Assembly: GCF_022695515.1 (NCBI RefSeq)
Contig: NZ_JALDPT010000005.1
Location: forward strand, 1 to 64,000
Direction of reading: 5' to 3'
DNA: 64,000 bases
Origin: Phenylobacterium aquaticum
Lineage (GTDB): Bacteria; Pseudomonadota; Alphaproteobacteria; Caulobacterales; Caulobacteraceae
In this document: positions 51,463 to 60,551 of the stretch, one piece after another
Numbering within the stretch: the stretch's first letter is position 1
Layout: each line of letters begins with the position of its first letter
Position numbers and translations under genes: made by a program
The notes under the pieces: generated by a model
The model's input: the letters and a program-made list of their open reading frames with translations, nothing else
Database searches by the model: none
Told to the model about the DNA's origin: nothing

Positions 51463-53348
51463 GCCCCGGCCTCCTCGCTTGCGGGAACCAGGACATCGTC
51501 GTCGATCACGGCCTCCGCGTCCGATCGGGTCTGCAGCTCATAGAGGTCGGCATAGGTCCCGCCAGCCGCCACCAGCTCGGCGTGGGTCCCGCGCTCGACG
51601 ATGCGGCCCTCGTCCAGCACCAGGATCTGGTCGGCGTGCATCAGGGACGACAGCCGATGCGCGATGATGATGGTGGCCTTGGTGCGGGTGGCCTCGCTGA
51701 GCGCGTCGCGCACCCGCCGCTCGGTCACAGCGTCGATGGCGGCGGTCGAGTCGTCGAAGATCATCACGCCGGGCCCCGGCACCACGCCGCGGGCGATGCT
51801 CATCCGCTGGCGCTGGCCGCCGGACAGGGCCACGCCGCGCTCGCCCACCCGGGTCTCATAGGTCTCGGGCAGGCCCGCGATATGGTCGTGGATCTGGGCG
51901 ACCTTGGCGGCGCCGACAATGCGCTCTTCCTCCGCCCACGGATCGGCATAGGCGACGTTGTGGCCGATGGAGCTATCGAACAGGAACGCCTCCTGCTGGA
52001 CCAGCCCGACATATTCCCGCAGCGAGGCGAGCGTCACATCGCGGATGTCGACCCCGTCGATGCTGATCCGCCCGCCGGTCACGTCGTAGAAGCGCGGGAT
52101 CAGGTTGGCGAGGGTCGACTTGCCGGAGCCGGGCGGGCCCACGACGCCCAGGGTCTGGCCGGGCCCCACCTCGAACTCCAGGTCGGTCAGCACCGTCTTG
52201 CCGCCCGGCCCATAGGCGAAGTCGACATGCTCGAACCTCAGCACGCCCTTCGTCGGCTTCAGAGGCTGGGCCCCCGGCCGGTCGGCGATCTCGGGCTCCA
52301 GGTCCAGGACCTCGAACAGCCGCGCCCCGGACGACGTCGCCCGCGCCGCCGAGTTGAAGATCATGGCGATCTGGCGGATCGGCGACTGCAGCAGGGTCAT
52401 ATAGGTCAGGTAGGCGGTCAGCGTGCCGACGCTCATGGTCCCGGCCGCGACCTTGTGGCCCCCGAACCAGAGCACGCCGGCCATGGAGGCGTTGAAAGTC
52501 ACCTGCATCACCGACACCGCGCGGAAGCGCAGGGTGATCCGGTCGTAAGAATAGGCGAGCGCCCGCATCGAGGCCTCGTCGAACTTGGTCATCTCGAAGA
52601 CCTTGCCGGCGAAGGCGCGGACCACGCGGATGCCCTGGAGGTTCTCCTCCATGGTCAGCGTCAGGGCCGCCATCAGCTCCTGGAACCGGAGCCAGGTGAC
52701 CCGCAGCAGGAACCCCATCCGCGCCAGGGCCCCGGCCGCGAAGGGCACGAAGGCCAGGCCGATCAGGCCCAAGGTCAGGTCGATGCGCAGCATCTCATAG
52801 GCCGCGAAGCCGAGCAGCAGCACCAGGGTCAGGACCGGCATCAGCCCGCCCTGAATGAACACCCGCGCGCCCTCCAGATCGAGCATGCCCCGGGTGATCA
52901 GGTCGCCGGAATGGATCTTGTCGTGGAAGCCGAAGGACAGCTTCTGCAGGTGCTGGAAGAACTGCAGCCGCAGGTCATAGCCGACCCTCTGGCTGACATA
53001 TTCGCCCAGATAGCCCGACAGCATGGTCATGACCCCGCGCACGATGGTGGCGGCGATCACCAGGCCCGCGGTGAACCAGAGCGCCTTGCGCGCGGCGCCG
53101 GCCTGGGCGCCGCCCTGGACCAGCAGGTGGTGGGCCTGGTCGACCGCGTGGCCGAGCAGGCGCGGCAGGGCCAGGCTGGCCAGAGCCGAGCCCAGGGAGG
53201 TCAGCATGGCGAGCGACAGAAGCCATGGATAATTCATGGCCAGGCGCACGATCCGGGGCAAAACCTTGGGCGCGAGGCGCGGATCGACCTTGGCCTCAAT
53301 AGAGACAGCCGCCGCCCCATCCCGACCCGGTGGGCGGGAATCACTCAT
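51459..53348 (-). CDS. ABC exporter half-transporter with degenerate ATP site (permease-ATPase)
   Basis: 629 residues from the ATG at 53348. Six-helix membrane domain, then an ATPase domain with Walker A GPPGSGKST and signature LSGGQRQRMSIAR. Walker B is VMIFDDSTAAID: Asp stands where the catalytic Glu should be. The pair is therefore an asymmetric heterodimer with one hydrolysing site, as in TM287/288 and BmrCD. It is the first gene of the operon; a palindrome sits just upstream of its start. Confidence 0.92.
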   Translation of the reverse strand: MSDSRPPGRDGAAAVSIEAKVDPRLAPKVLPRIVRLAMNYPWLLSLAMLTSLGSALASLALPRLLGHAVDQAHHLLVQGGAQAGAARKALWFTAGLVIAATIVRGVMTMLSGYLGEYVSQRVGYDLRLQFFQHLQKLSFGFHDKIHSGDLITRGMLDLEGARVFIQGGLMPVLTLVLLLGFAAYEMLRIDLTLGLIGLAFVPFAAGALARMGFLLRVTWLRFQELMAALTLTMEENLQGIRVVRAFAGKVFEMTKFDEASMRALAYSYDRITLRFRAVSVMQVTFNASMAGVLWFGGHKVAAGTMSVGTLTAYLTYMTLLQSPIRQIAMIFNSAARATSSGARLFEVLDLEPEIADRPGAQPLKPTKGVLRFEHVDFAYGPGGKTVLTDLEFEVGPGQTLGVVGPPGSGKSTLANLIPRFYDVTGGRISIDGVDIRDVTLASLREYVGLVQQEAFLFDSSIGHNVAYADPWAEEERIVGAAKVAQIHDHIAGLPETYETRVGERGVALSGGQRQRMSIARGVVPGPGVMIFDDSTAAIDAVTERRVRDALSEATRTKATIIIAHRLSSLMHADQILVLDEGRIVERGTHAELVAAGGTYADLYELQTRSDAEAVIDDDVLVPASEEAGA

Positions 53349-53364
53349 TTCAAATGTCCATCGC

Positions 53365-53378
53365 TTGGTATGGACCAA
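53365..53378. promoter_or_regulatory. Short palindrome upstream of the ABC exporter operon
   Basis: TTGGT-ATGG-ACCAA, five-base arms, 17 bases before the ATG on the minus strand and close enough to act as an operator or in the leader. No regulator is adjacent. Confidence 0.4.
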
Positions 53379-53427
53379 TCTTGAGGCGCCGGATGAGCGC
53401 ACGCCAGAGATGTTTTGACGACGGCGC

Positions 53428-54198
53428 TCAGAAATGTCCGGCCGCGCCGACCGTCACCGGCCGCACAGGCGCCTTGGGCCGGGGGCGAAGCCGCTCGCCC
53501 TTCAGCCAGATCTTCAGCGCCTCCCAGTGGATCGCCGCCATGACGCCCAGCGTCATCAGCGGATGCGACGCCCAGGCCCGCCAGATCGCCCGGTCGGTCA
53601 GCTCGACGCGCTCGCCCGCGAAGGCGGCGTTCAGCACCGGGCCCTCGGCGTCGGAGACATCGACCGCCACGGCGACGCGCTCGCCCGGCGGGGTGATGCG
53701 AAAGCCATAGGCGAGGTCCATGTCCATGAAGGGCGAGACATAGAAGCCCTTGTCGATCCCCTGGCGGATCACGCCCGGCCCCTCGACCGGGATCAGATAG
53801 GAATGGCGGTCGCCGAAGGTGTTGTTCACCTCATAGAGCACGGCGCTCAGCGCCCCGTCCGCCCGATGGCAGAAATAGACGCTCAAGGGGTTGAACACCC
53901 CGCCCAGAATGCGGGGCATGCACAGCAGCCGCACCGGTCCGCCCCCCTCGATCCCGGCCTCGGCCAGATGGCGGGCCACCTCGGCCTTGAGGTCGCCGGT
54001 CCCTGACAGGTGGTCTTTCTGGGCGAAGCTGGTCAGGGCGAAGCGCTCGGTCCGGAACAGCTTCAGCCGCCCGAGCGTCTCGATCTCGTCGAGATCGATC
54101 AGCAGCATGAAGATGCGGTAGCGCAGGCGGTGCGGCCGGGGCTTCAGCCGCCCGTGGGTGACGATCCCCGGATAAAGGCCGGAGACGAGATCGCTCAC
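53428..54198 (-). CDS. DUF1365 protein
   Basis: 256 residues from the GTG that overlaps the stop of the FAD oxidoreductase gene (GTGA). Family phrases: LYPGIVTHGRLKPRPHRLRYRIFMLLIDLDE, GGVFNPLSVYFCHR, YEVNNTFGDRHSY and YVSPFMDMDLAYGFRI. Biochemical function is unknown, but the gene almost always sits between an FAD-dependent oxidoreductase and a CFA-synthase-like methyltransferase, as here. A role in modifying membrane fatty acids is likely. Confidence 0.92.
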   Translation of the reverse strand: MSDLVSGLYPGIVTHGRLKPRPHRLRYRIFMLLIDLDEIETLGRLKLFRTERFALTSFAQKDHLSGTGDLKAEVARHLAEAGIEGGGPVRLLCMPRILGGVFNPLSVYFCHRADGALSAVLYEVNNTFGDRHSYLIPVEGPGVIRQGIDKGFYVSPFMDMDLAYGFRITPPGERVAVAVDVSDAEGPVLNAAFAGERVELTDRAIWRAWASHPLMTLGVMAAIHWEALKIWLKGERLRPRPKAPVRPVTVGAAGHF

Positions 54199-55535
54199 GC
54201 CGCCTGCTCCGCCTCGCCCGCGTCGAGCGGGGTCAGGTGGATTCGGCTCGACTCGCCCTCCACCGTCCAGGGCCGACGCACGCCGCTCAGGGCCTCGGCC
54301 ACGGCCAGGCCCGACTGCAGGGCGTCCTCGTGGAAGCCGTGTCCGAAATAGGAGCCGCAGAACCAGGTCCGCCGCGCGCCCTGCAGGGACCACAGCCGCC
54401 GCTGGGCGTCGATCGCGCCGGCGTCGAACAGCGGGTGGTCATAGACGTCTGTATGGATCACCGCCTCGGGCGCGATCTCCTTGGTCGGATTGAGGGTGAC
54501 GAACAGGTCCGGCGCGTCCTTCAGGCTCTGCAGCTCGGTCATCCAATAGGTGACGCAGCCCTCGGCGGGATTGGCGCGGCTGCCGATATGGTTCCAGGCG
54601 GTCCAGGCCTGGCGGCGCTTGGGCATCAGCCGGGGATCGGTGTGCAGGACCGCGTGGTTGCGGCTGTAGCGGAAGGCCGACAGCAGGCCGCGCTCCTGCG
54701 GGGCGGCGTCCTCCAGCAGGGCCAGAGCCTGGTCGCCATGGGTGGCGATCACCACCTCGTCGAAGCGCTCCACATGGCCCTGGGCGTCGCGCAGGGTCAC
54801 GCCCTCGGCGTCTCGCCGGATCCCGACGATGCGGGCGTTGGTGCGGACCTCGCCCGCGAAGGCCGCCTTCAGGGGCGCCACATAGGACCGGCTGCCGCCG
54901 GCCACCGTGCGCCACAGGCCGCGGCCGAACACGGTCATCATGCCGTGGTTCTGGAAGAAGCGGATCAGGGAGGCGGCGGGATAGGCGCGGATGTCGGCGA
55001 GCGGCGTCGACCAGATGGCGGCGGCCTGGGGGATCAGGTGGTCATCGCGGAAGGCGGGGCCATATCCCTTGCGCGCGATATAGTCGTCCAGGCTGGTCAG
55101 CGGCTCTTCCAGGCCCGGCAGGTCCTGCGGCCCGGTGCGGTAGAAGTGGGTGATGTCGCGCAGCATCCGCCAGAACCGGGCCCGGAACAGGTTGCGCTTC
55201 TGGGCGAAGATGGCGTTGGAGGAATATTCGAAGGCCCCGTCGTCGAGGCTGACGCTCAGGGCCATGTCGGCGGGAATCGAGGCCACGCCCAGGTGCGCCA
55301 GCAGGGCGGTGAAATTCGGATAGTTGGCCTCGTTGAAGACGATGAAGCCGGTGTCGACTGGCACCGGACCCTTGGCGCCAGGCGCTTCCACCGTATTGGC
55401 GTGGCCGCCGATCCGGCCGTCGGCCTCGAACAGGGTCACGTCGCAGGCGCCGCCCAGCAGCCAGGCGCAGGACAGCCCGGCTATGCCGCCGCCCACGACG
55501 GCGATGCGGGGACGGGCGGGGGCGGTTCGGGTCAT
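54195..55535 (-). CDS. FAD-dependent oxidoreductase of the CFA/DUF1365 module
   Basis: 446 residues. The FAD-binding N-terminus is RIAVVGGGIAGLSCAWLLGG with an acidic end to the second strand (FEADGRIGGHANTVE). TGFIVFNEANYPNF and the C-terminal WFCGSYFGHGFHEDALQSGLAVAEAL are typical of the group often annotated as amine oxidase or cyclopropane-fatty-acid-associated oxidoreductase. It probably acts on acyl chains of phospholipids. It is divergent from the methyltransferase at 55681. Confidence 0.92.
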   Translation of the reverse strand: MTRTAPARPRIAVVGGGIAGLSCAWLLGGACDVTLFEADGRIGGHANTVEAPGAKGPVPVDTGFIVFNEANYPNFTALLAHLGVASIPADMALSVSLDDGAFEYSSNAIFAQKRNLFRARFWRMLRDITHFYRTGPQDLPGLEEPLTSLDDYIARKGYGPAFRDDHLIPQAAAIWSTPLADIRAYPAASLIRFFQNHGMMTVFGRGLWRTVAGGSRSYVAPLKAAFAGEVRTNARIVGIRRDAEGVTLRDAQGHVERFDEVVIATHGDQALALLEDAAPQERGLLSAFRYSRNHAVLHTDPRLMPKRRQAWTAWNHIGSRANPAEGCVTYWMTELQSLKDAPDLFVTLNPTKEIAPEAVIHTDVYDHPLFDAGAIDAQRRLWSLQGARRTWFCGSYFGHGFHEDALQSGLAVAEALSGVRRPWTVEGESSRIHLTPLDAGEAEQAA

Positions 55536-55680
55536 GACGGGGGGTTCTCTAGCTCACCGGACCAGGCTGTCCGGAATGCTCAAGTTACGAACGCGCGAAA
55601 CGGCCGGATGCATCCTCCATCCCCCTTGGCGCGTATCGTCGCCGGAGGTGAAGTCCTCCATCCAGACCGGAGGATCGTCC

Positions 55681-56712
55681 ATGTCGCTCGTCGCCGCCAC
55701 CATCCAGGCTTTTGAAGGGGCGCCACTTCCGGATGTGGTCCGGCGCGCCGCCGTGGAGGTTCTGGTGGCCAACGCCCGGCGCAATCTGCGCAATGCGCCG
55801 GCCGGCGCCGAGGCCGAATTCGCCCGCGAGATGGCCGCCCGGCCGATCGCCGAGCACACCGACGCCGCCAACGACCAGCACTATGAACTGCCCGCCGCCT
55901 TCTTCGCCGAGGTCCTGGGCCCGCAGCTGAAATACTCCTGCTGTCTCTATGGCGAGGGCGCGTCCAGCCTGGCCGAGGCCGAGGAAAAGGCCCTGTCCGA
56001 GACCGCCGCCCACGCCGGCCTCGCCGACGGCCAGACCATACTGGAACTGGGCTGCGGCTGGGGGTCTCTGTCGCTCTGGATGGCGCGGGCCCTGCCCAAG
56101 GCGACCATCACCTCGGTGTCCAATTCCCGCAGCCAGGGCGAATACATCCGCGCCCGCGCCGCGGCCCAGGGCCTGACCAATCTGACGGTCGTCACCGCCG
56201 ACATGAACGACTTCGAGACCGACGCCCGGACCTATGACCGCATCGTCTCGGTGGAGATGTTCGAGCACATGGCCAACTGGCGCGCCCTGCTCACCCGGGC
56301 GCGCGGCTGGCTGAAGCCGGACGGGCGGATGTTCATCCACGTCTTCACCCATAAGACCACGCCCTATCGCTTCGAGCTCGATGACGAGGACGACTGGATC
56401 GGCCAGCACTTCTTCTCCGGCGGGGTGATGCCCAGCCACGACCTGATCCGCCAGTTCCCCGACCTGTTCGAGGTCGAGGACGCCTGGCGCTGGAGCGGCG
56501 CGCACTATGAGAAGACCGCGCTCGACTGGCTGGCCAATTACGACCGCAACATCGGCCGCATCCGCCCCGTGCTTCGCGAGGTCTATGGCGATCAGGCCGT
56601 CCTCTGGCATCGGCGCTGGCGGCTGTTCTTCCTGGCCACCGCCGGCCTGTTCGGTCACCGTGGTGGCGCCGAGTGGGGCGTCAGCCACTACCGCCTGAAA
56701 CCCGCGCTCTAG
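55681..56712 (+). CDS. Cyclopropane-fatty-acid-synthase-like SAM methyltransferase
   Basis: 343 residues from the ATG with GGAGG seven bases upstream. Shorter than E. coli Cfa (about 380), lacking most of its N-terminal domain. Motifs: NDQHYELPAAFFAEVLGPQLKYSCCLY (substrate side), ILELGCGWGSLSLWMA (SAM motif I), VSVEMFEHM and FFSGGVMPSHD. It transfers a methyl or methylene group to unsaturated acyl chains. It is followed 9 bases later by a DUF2177 gene. Confidence 0.92.
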   Translation: MSLVAATIQAFEGAPLPDVVRRAAVEVLVANARRNLRNAPAGAEAEFAREMAARPIAEHTDAANDQHYELPAAFFAEVLGPQLKYSCCLYGEGASSLAEAEEKALSETAAHAGLADGQTILELGCGWGSLSLWMARALPKATITSVSNSRSQGEYIRARAAAQGLTNLTVVTADMNDFETDARTYDRIVSVEMFEHMANWRALLTRARGWLKPDGRMFIHVFTHKTTPYRFELDDEDDWIGQHFFSGGVMPSHDLIRQFPDLFEVEDAWRWSGAHYEKTALDWLANYDRNIGRIRPVLREVYGDQAVLWHRRWRLFFLATAGLFGHRGGAEWGVSHYRLKPAL

Positions 56713-56721
56713 GATCCGCCC

Positions 56722-57138
56722 ATGCTGAGACTTCTCGCCACCTATCTGGCGACCGGCCTGGCGCTCGCCGGCGTCGACTTCATCTGGCTGACCAAGGCCC
56801 AGGCGCTCTATCGGCCGACGCTCAACCCGGTGCTCGCCGATCAGGTGAACCTGGGCGCGGCGCTCGCCTTCTACCTCGTCTATGTCACCGGGGTGACCAG
56901 CCTGGCGGTCGTGCCCGCCGGCCGCGCCGGCTCGGTGCGGCGCGGGGCGCTCACCGGGGCGGCGCTCGGCGCCTTCGCCTATGCGACCTACGACCTGACC
57001 AACCAGTCGACGCTCAAGGTCTGGTCGACCACCATCACCCTCGCCGACATCAGCTGGGGGACCTTCCTGACGGCGGTGGCCGCCAGCGTGGGGACCTTCG
57101 TCTATGTCCGCCTGTCGCCGCGGAACCCCCGTCCCTGA
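56722..57138 (+). CDS. DUF2177 membrane protein
   Basis: 138 residues, four membrane segments over its whole length. Family phrases are GVDFIWLTKAQALYRPTL and FAYATYDLTNQSTLKVWSTTITLADISWGTF. The function is unknown. It is the last member of the module with the oxidoreductase, DUF1365 and the methyltransferase, and presumably supports the membrane lipid reaction. A hairpin starts at its stop codon. Confidence 0.93.
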   Translation: MLRLLATYLATGLALAGVDFIWLTKAQALYRPTLNPVLADQVNLGAALAFYLVYVTGVTSLAVVPAGRAGSVRRGALTGAALGAFAYATYDLTNQSTLKVWSTTITLADISWGTFLTAVAASVGTFVYVRLSPRNPRP

Positions 57139-57156
57139 TCCGGACAAAGTCCGGAT
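57138..57156 (+). terminator. Hairpin at the end of the DUF2177 gene
   Basis: ATCCGGAC-AAA-GTCCGGAT, eight-base perfect stem starting on the last base of the stop codon, followed by TTCC. The T-run is weak, so termination is only possible. Confidence 0.45.
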
Positions 57157-57332
57157 TTCCGCAGACGTTGTCGCGCGCGCGCGGGCCTGTCATTGTCTCC
57201 CCCGGAGGAGGACGCGGTCATCTTCGGCGACGCATATTTCGCGCCCGCCGATCGCCGACAAAACGTCCCTTCCGCCAATAGAAAACGCGCCGGCGGCCTC
57301 GTCTGAGATCCTCCGGCGCCGGGAGGAATTTG

Positions 57333-58919
57333 ATGGAAGATTTGAAGGACCGGGTCAGCCTGGACCAAGCGCTCGAGGCCGCCGCTCAGGTCGGCATGAC
57401 CACCGCCATCTGGGCGGCCGTGCACCCCGACAAGGTGGCGATCCACGACCCCAATGGCCGCACCAAGACCTTCGCCGAGATCAACGCCGCCGCGAACAAG
57501 CTGGCGCGTCTGTTCCGCCAGCGCGGCCTGAAGGCCGGCGACGCCCTGGCGCTGGTCTGCTCCAATCGCGCCGAATTCGTCGAGGTCCTGGCCGCGACCC
57601 TGCGGACCGGGATCCGCATCACCCCGGTCAACTGGCACCTCACCGCCGAGGAAATCGCCTACATCATCAAGGATTGCGAGGCGAAGATCCTGGTCGGCGA
57701 GCAGCGGGTGCACACCGTCGCCGAAGCCGCCCGCGACTGCCCCGACCTGGTCCTCAAGCTGGCCGTCGGCGGCGACCTGCCCGGCTTCGAGAACTATGAC
57801 GAGGCGCTCGCCCCGATCGACGGTTCCGACATCGACGATCCGGTTCTCGGCAACGGCATGATGTACACCTCGGGCACCACCGGCCGGCCCAAGGGCGTCT
57901 ATCGCCCGGTCCCCGTGGTCACGCCCCAGGCCATGTACGCCATGCGCGGCTACGACCATGAGACCTCGGTGCAGATGTGCGCCGGCCCGGCCTATCACGC
58001 CGCCCCGCTCGCCTTCGACGTCCGCGCCGCCATGGGCGCCGGCGTGCCCCTGGTCTTCATCGACAAGTGGGATTCCGAGCATGTGCTGCGGACCATCTCG
58101 GAGAAGAAGGTCACCCACCTGCACCTGGTGCCGATCATGTTCCAGCGCCTGCTGGCCCTGCCGGACGCGGTGAAGGCGAAGTACCCCGTCGATCACGTCA
58201 AATACATCGTCCACGGCGCGGCCCCCTGCCCGCCGGAGGTCAAGTTCGCGATGATCGAATGGTTCGGCCCGATCCTGTCGGAATACTACGCGGGCTCCGA
58301 GGGCGGGGCGGGCTTCACCATCGATTCCCACGAGTGGCTGAAGAAGCCCGGCAGCGTCGGCAAGCGCCCGGCCCTGCTGCAGGTCCGCATCCTCGACGAG
58401 AACGGCAACGACCTGCCCAACGGCCAGCCCGGCGGCATCTACCACCAGCTGCCCCCCGGCGGCGGCTTCACCTATTACAAGGACGAGGCCAAGACCCAGG
58501 CCAGCCGGGTCGACGGCTTCTTCACCATGGGCGACGTCGGCTATTTCGACGAGGACGACTATCTGTTCCTGACCGGCCGCAACGCCGAGACCATCATCTC
58601 CGGCGGGGTGAACATCTATCCGCAGGAGGTCGACAACGAGCTGATCAAGCACGAGGCCGTGGCCGATTCCTCCACCGTCGGCGTCCCGCACGAAGAGTGG
58701 GGCGAACAGGTCAAGGCGGTGATCCTGCTGAAGCCCGGCTACACGCCGTCCGAGGCCCTGGCCCAGGAGATCCTGGACTTCGGCCGCAAGACCCTGCCGG
58801 CCTTCAAGGTCCCCCGCAGCCTCGACTTCGTCACCGAGCTGCCGCGCTCCGAAGCCGGCAAGATCCAACGCAACAAGGTCCGCGCCCCCTATTGGGAAGG
58901 CCGCACCCGGCAGATCTGA
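57333..58919 (+). CDS. Acyl-CoA synthetase (AMP-forming ligase)
   Basis: 528 residues from the ATG after GGGAGGAATTTG. The adenylation motifs are MYTSGTTGRPKGVYRPV (P-loop), YYAGSEGGAGFTIDS, GDVGYFDEDDYLFLTGRNAETIISGGVNIYPQEVDN, and the catalytic Lys in RSEAGKIQRNKVR near the end. It activates a carboxylic acid to its CoA thioester through an acyl-adenylate. The group includes ligases for bile acid, steroid side-chain and aromatic acids; the substrate here is open. It has its own promoter region of about 190 bases and a hairpin element downstream. Confidence 0.94.
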   Translation: MEDLKDRVSLDQALEAAAQVGMTTAIWAAVHPDKVAIHDPNGRTKTFAEINAAANKLARLFRQRGLKAGDALALVCSNRAEFVEVLAATLRTGIRITPVNWHLTAEEIAYIIKDCEAKILVGEQRVHTVAEAARDCPDLVLKLAVGGDLPGFENYDEALAPIDGSDIDDPVLGNGMMYTSGTTGRPKGVYRPVPVVTPQAMYAMRGYDHETSVQMCAGPAYHAAPLAFDVRAAMGAGVPLVFIDKWDSEHVLRTISEKKVTHLHLVPIMFQRLLALPDAVKAKYPVDHVKYIVHGAAPCPPEVKFAMIEWFGPILSEYYAGSEGGAGFTIDSHEWLKKPGSVGKRPALLQVRILDENGNDLPNGQPGGIYHQLPPGGGFTYYKDEAKTQASRVDGFFTMGDVGYFDEDDYLFLTGRNAETIISGGVNIYPQEVDNELIKHEAVADSSTVGVPHEEWGEQVKAVILLKPGYTPSEALAQEILDFGRKTLPAFKVPRSLDFVTELPRSEAGKIQRNKVRAPYWEGRTRQI

Positions 58920-58944
58920 GGGATCTGCAGACCGCTTACTTAGC

Positions 58945-58968
58945 CCTCTCCCCGCCTGCGGGGAGAGG
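58945..58968 (+). terminator. Hairpin after the ligase gene (repeat-family arm, possible terminator)
   Basis: CCTCTCCCCGC-CT-GCGGGGAGAGG, an eleven-base perfect stem 25 bases after the stop. No T-run. It belongs to the same hairpin family as the intergenic elements. Confidence 0.5.
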
Positions 58969-59000
58969 TATGGAATGTGAGGCAGCCTGGGCGAGGTGAT

Positions 59001-59158
59001 CCTTCTCCCCTTGCGGGAGAAGGTGTCGTCCGAATGGACGACGGATGAGGGGTCTCTCAGAACCCTCAACTTCCGTCGGTGCAGAGAAGTGGCGAGGCCT
59101 ATCGACCCCTCATCCGACCCTGCTTCGCAGGGCCACCTTCTCCCACAAGGGGAGAAGG
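59001..59158. repeat. Inverted-hairpin intergenic element, 158 bp
   Basis: Near-identical in design and ends to the element at 49440-49592: left end CCTTCTCCCCTTGCGGGAG, inner word CGGATGAGGGGT, about 50-base centre ending GGCCTATCGACCCC, then the inverted right end. Together with the hairpin at 58945 it fills the 340-base gap between the ligase and amidohydrolase genes. I see no other gene there. Confidence 0.8.
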
Positions 59159-59261
59159 ACGACACATGCGATCGCTCCGCCATTTTCGGGGCGAGGAACT
59201 CACCCTTGGCCTCGCCAGCCGCCTCCCCTAGGGTCCCAGGTCTGTTTGAGGGGCTTATCCA

Positions 59262-60551
59262 ATGAAACGACTGATCCAGGGCGTCCTTTTGGCCGCCGCG
59301 CTGGTCCTGCCGGCTCACGCCGCGGGCCCGCTCACCTTTGTCCAGGCCGGCCGCCTGCTGGCCGATCCCGCCACCGGCAAGGTCGAGACCGCCAAGACCC
59401 TGGTGATCCAGGACGGCAAGGTGATCCGCATCGCCGACGGCTATGTGTCCGATCCCGGCGCCCAGGTCGTGGACCTGAAGTCGAGCTTCGTCCTGCCCGG
59501 CCTGATCGACAGCCACGTCCACCTGACCAACCAGCAGAACCCCAACAGCGCGCTCGAAGAGGTCACCCTCTCCTCCGCCGACCAGGCGATGGTTGGCGCG
59601 CGCTACGCCAAGCGCACCCTGATGGCCGGCTTCACCACCGTCGCCGACCTGGGCGCCGACAACCAGGCGATCTTCGCCCTGCGCCGGGCCACCGCGCTGG
59701 GCGACGTGCCCGGCCCGCGCATCATCGCCGCCGGCTCGGCGATTTCCGTCCATGGGGGCCACGGCGATTCCAACGGCTTCCGGGAGGACATCATGCATGT
59801 CCTACGCCCCGGCTCGGTCTGCTCCGGCCCCGATGATTGCCGCCGCGCCGTGCGCGAGCAGGTCTGGCTGGGCGCCGACATCATCAAGATCACCGCCACC
59901 GGCGGGGTCCTGTCTAACACCGCCGCGGGCCTGGCCCAGCAGTTCTCCGACGACGAGCTGGCCGCCATCGTCGACACCGCCCACCGCATGGGCCGGCGCG
60001 TCACCGCCCACGCCCACGGCACGGATGGCATCAACGCCTTCCTGAAGGCCGGCGGCGATTCCATCGAGCACGGCACCTATCTGGACAAGGACTCCATCGC
60101 CCTTTTCAAGAAGTCTGGCGCCTATCTGATCCCGACCCTGATGGCCGGCGACTATGTGGCCAGGATCGCCTCCAGCCCTGGCAACTTCTTCACCCCGGCC
60201 CAGACCGCCAAGGCCCTCGAAGTCGGCCCCAAGATGCTGGACATGGCGCGGCGCGCCCATGACGGCGGGGTCAAGATCGCCTTCGGCACCGACACCGGCG
60301 TCTCGGCCCATGGCGACAACGCCTATGAGTTCGTGCTGCTGGTGAAGGCCGGCCTCACTCCGCTGGAGGCTGTCCAGGCCGCCACGGTCAATGCGGCCGA
60401 CCACCTGCAGATCGCCGCCCAGGCCGGCGCGCTCACCCCCGGCCACAACGCCGACCTGATCGCCGTCGCCGGCGACCCGCTTTCGGACGTCTCGACCCTG
60501 CAGAAGGTCGGCTTCGTGATGAAGGGCGGGACGGTCTTCAAGCAGCCCTAA
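59262..60551 (+). CDS. Exported amidohydrolase (imidazolonepropionase/prolidase-like)
   Basis: 429 residues with a signal peptide (LLAAALVLPAHAAG). Metal-dependent amidohydrolase barrel: LPGLIDSHVHLTN (two His), carboxylated-Lys motif IIKITATGG, THAHAHG (His), DSIEHGTY (His) and FGTDTGVSAHG (Asp). The group includes secreted enzymes that cleave Xaa-Pro or N-acyl amino acids; specificity cannot be read off. It converges on the LysR gene with a 4-base overlap. Confidence 0.93.
   Translation: MKRLIQGVLLAAALVLPAHAAGPLTFVQAGRLLADPATGKVETAKTLVIQDGKVIRIADGYVSDPGAQVVDLKSSFVLPGLIDSHVHLTNQQNPNSALEEVTLSSADQAMVGARYAKRTLMAGFTTVADLGADNQAIFALRRATALGDVPGPRIIAAGSAISVHGGHGDSNGFREDIMHVLRPGSVCSGPDDCRRAVREQVWLGADIIKITATGGVLSNTAAGLAQQFSDDELAAIVDTAHRMGRRVTAHAHGTDGINAFLKAGGDSIEHGTYLDKDSIALFKKSGAYLIPTLMAGDYVARIASSPGNFFTPAQTAKALEVGPKMLDMARRAHDGGVKIAFGTDTGVSAHGDNAYEFVLLVKAGLTPLEAVQAATVNAADHLQIAAQAGALTPGHNADLIAVAGDPLSDVSTLQKVGFVMKGGTVFKQP

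Noticed and set aside
57102..59798. 898-codon minus-strand open frame
   Set aside because: It runs antisense through the ligase, a repeat element and part of the amidohydrolase; no protein-like content.
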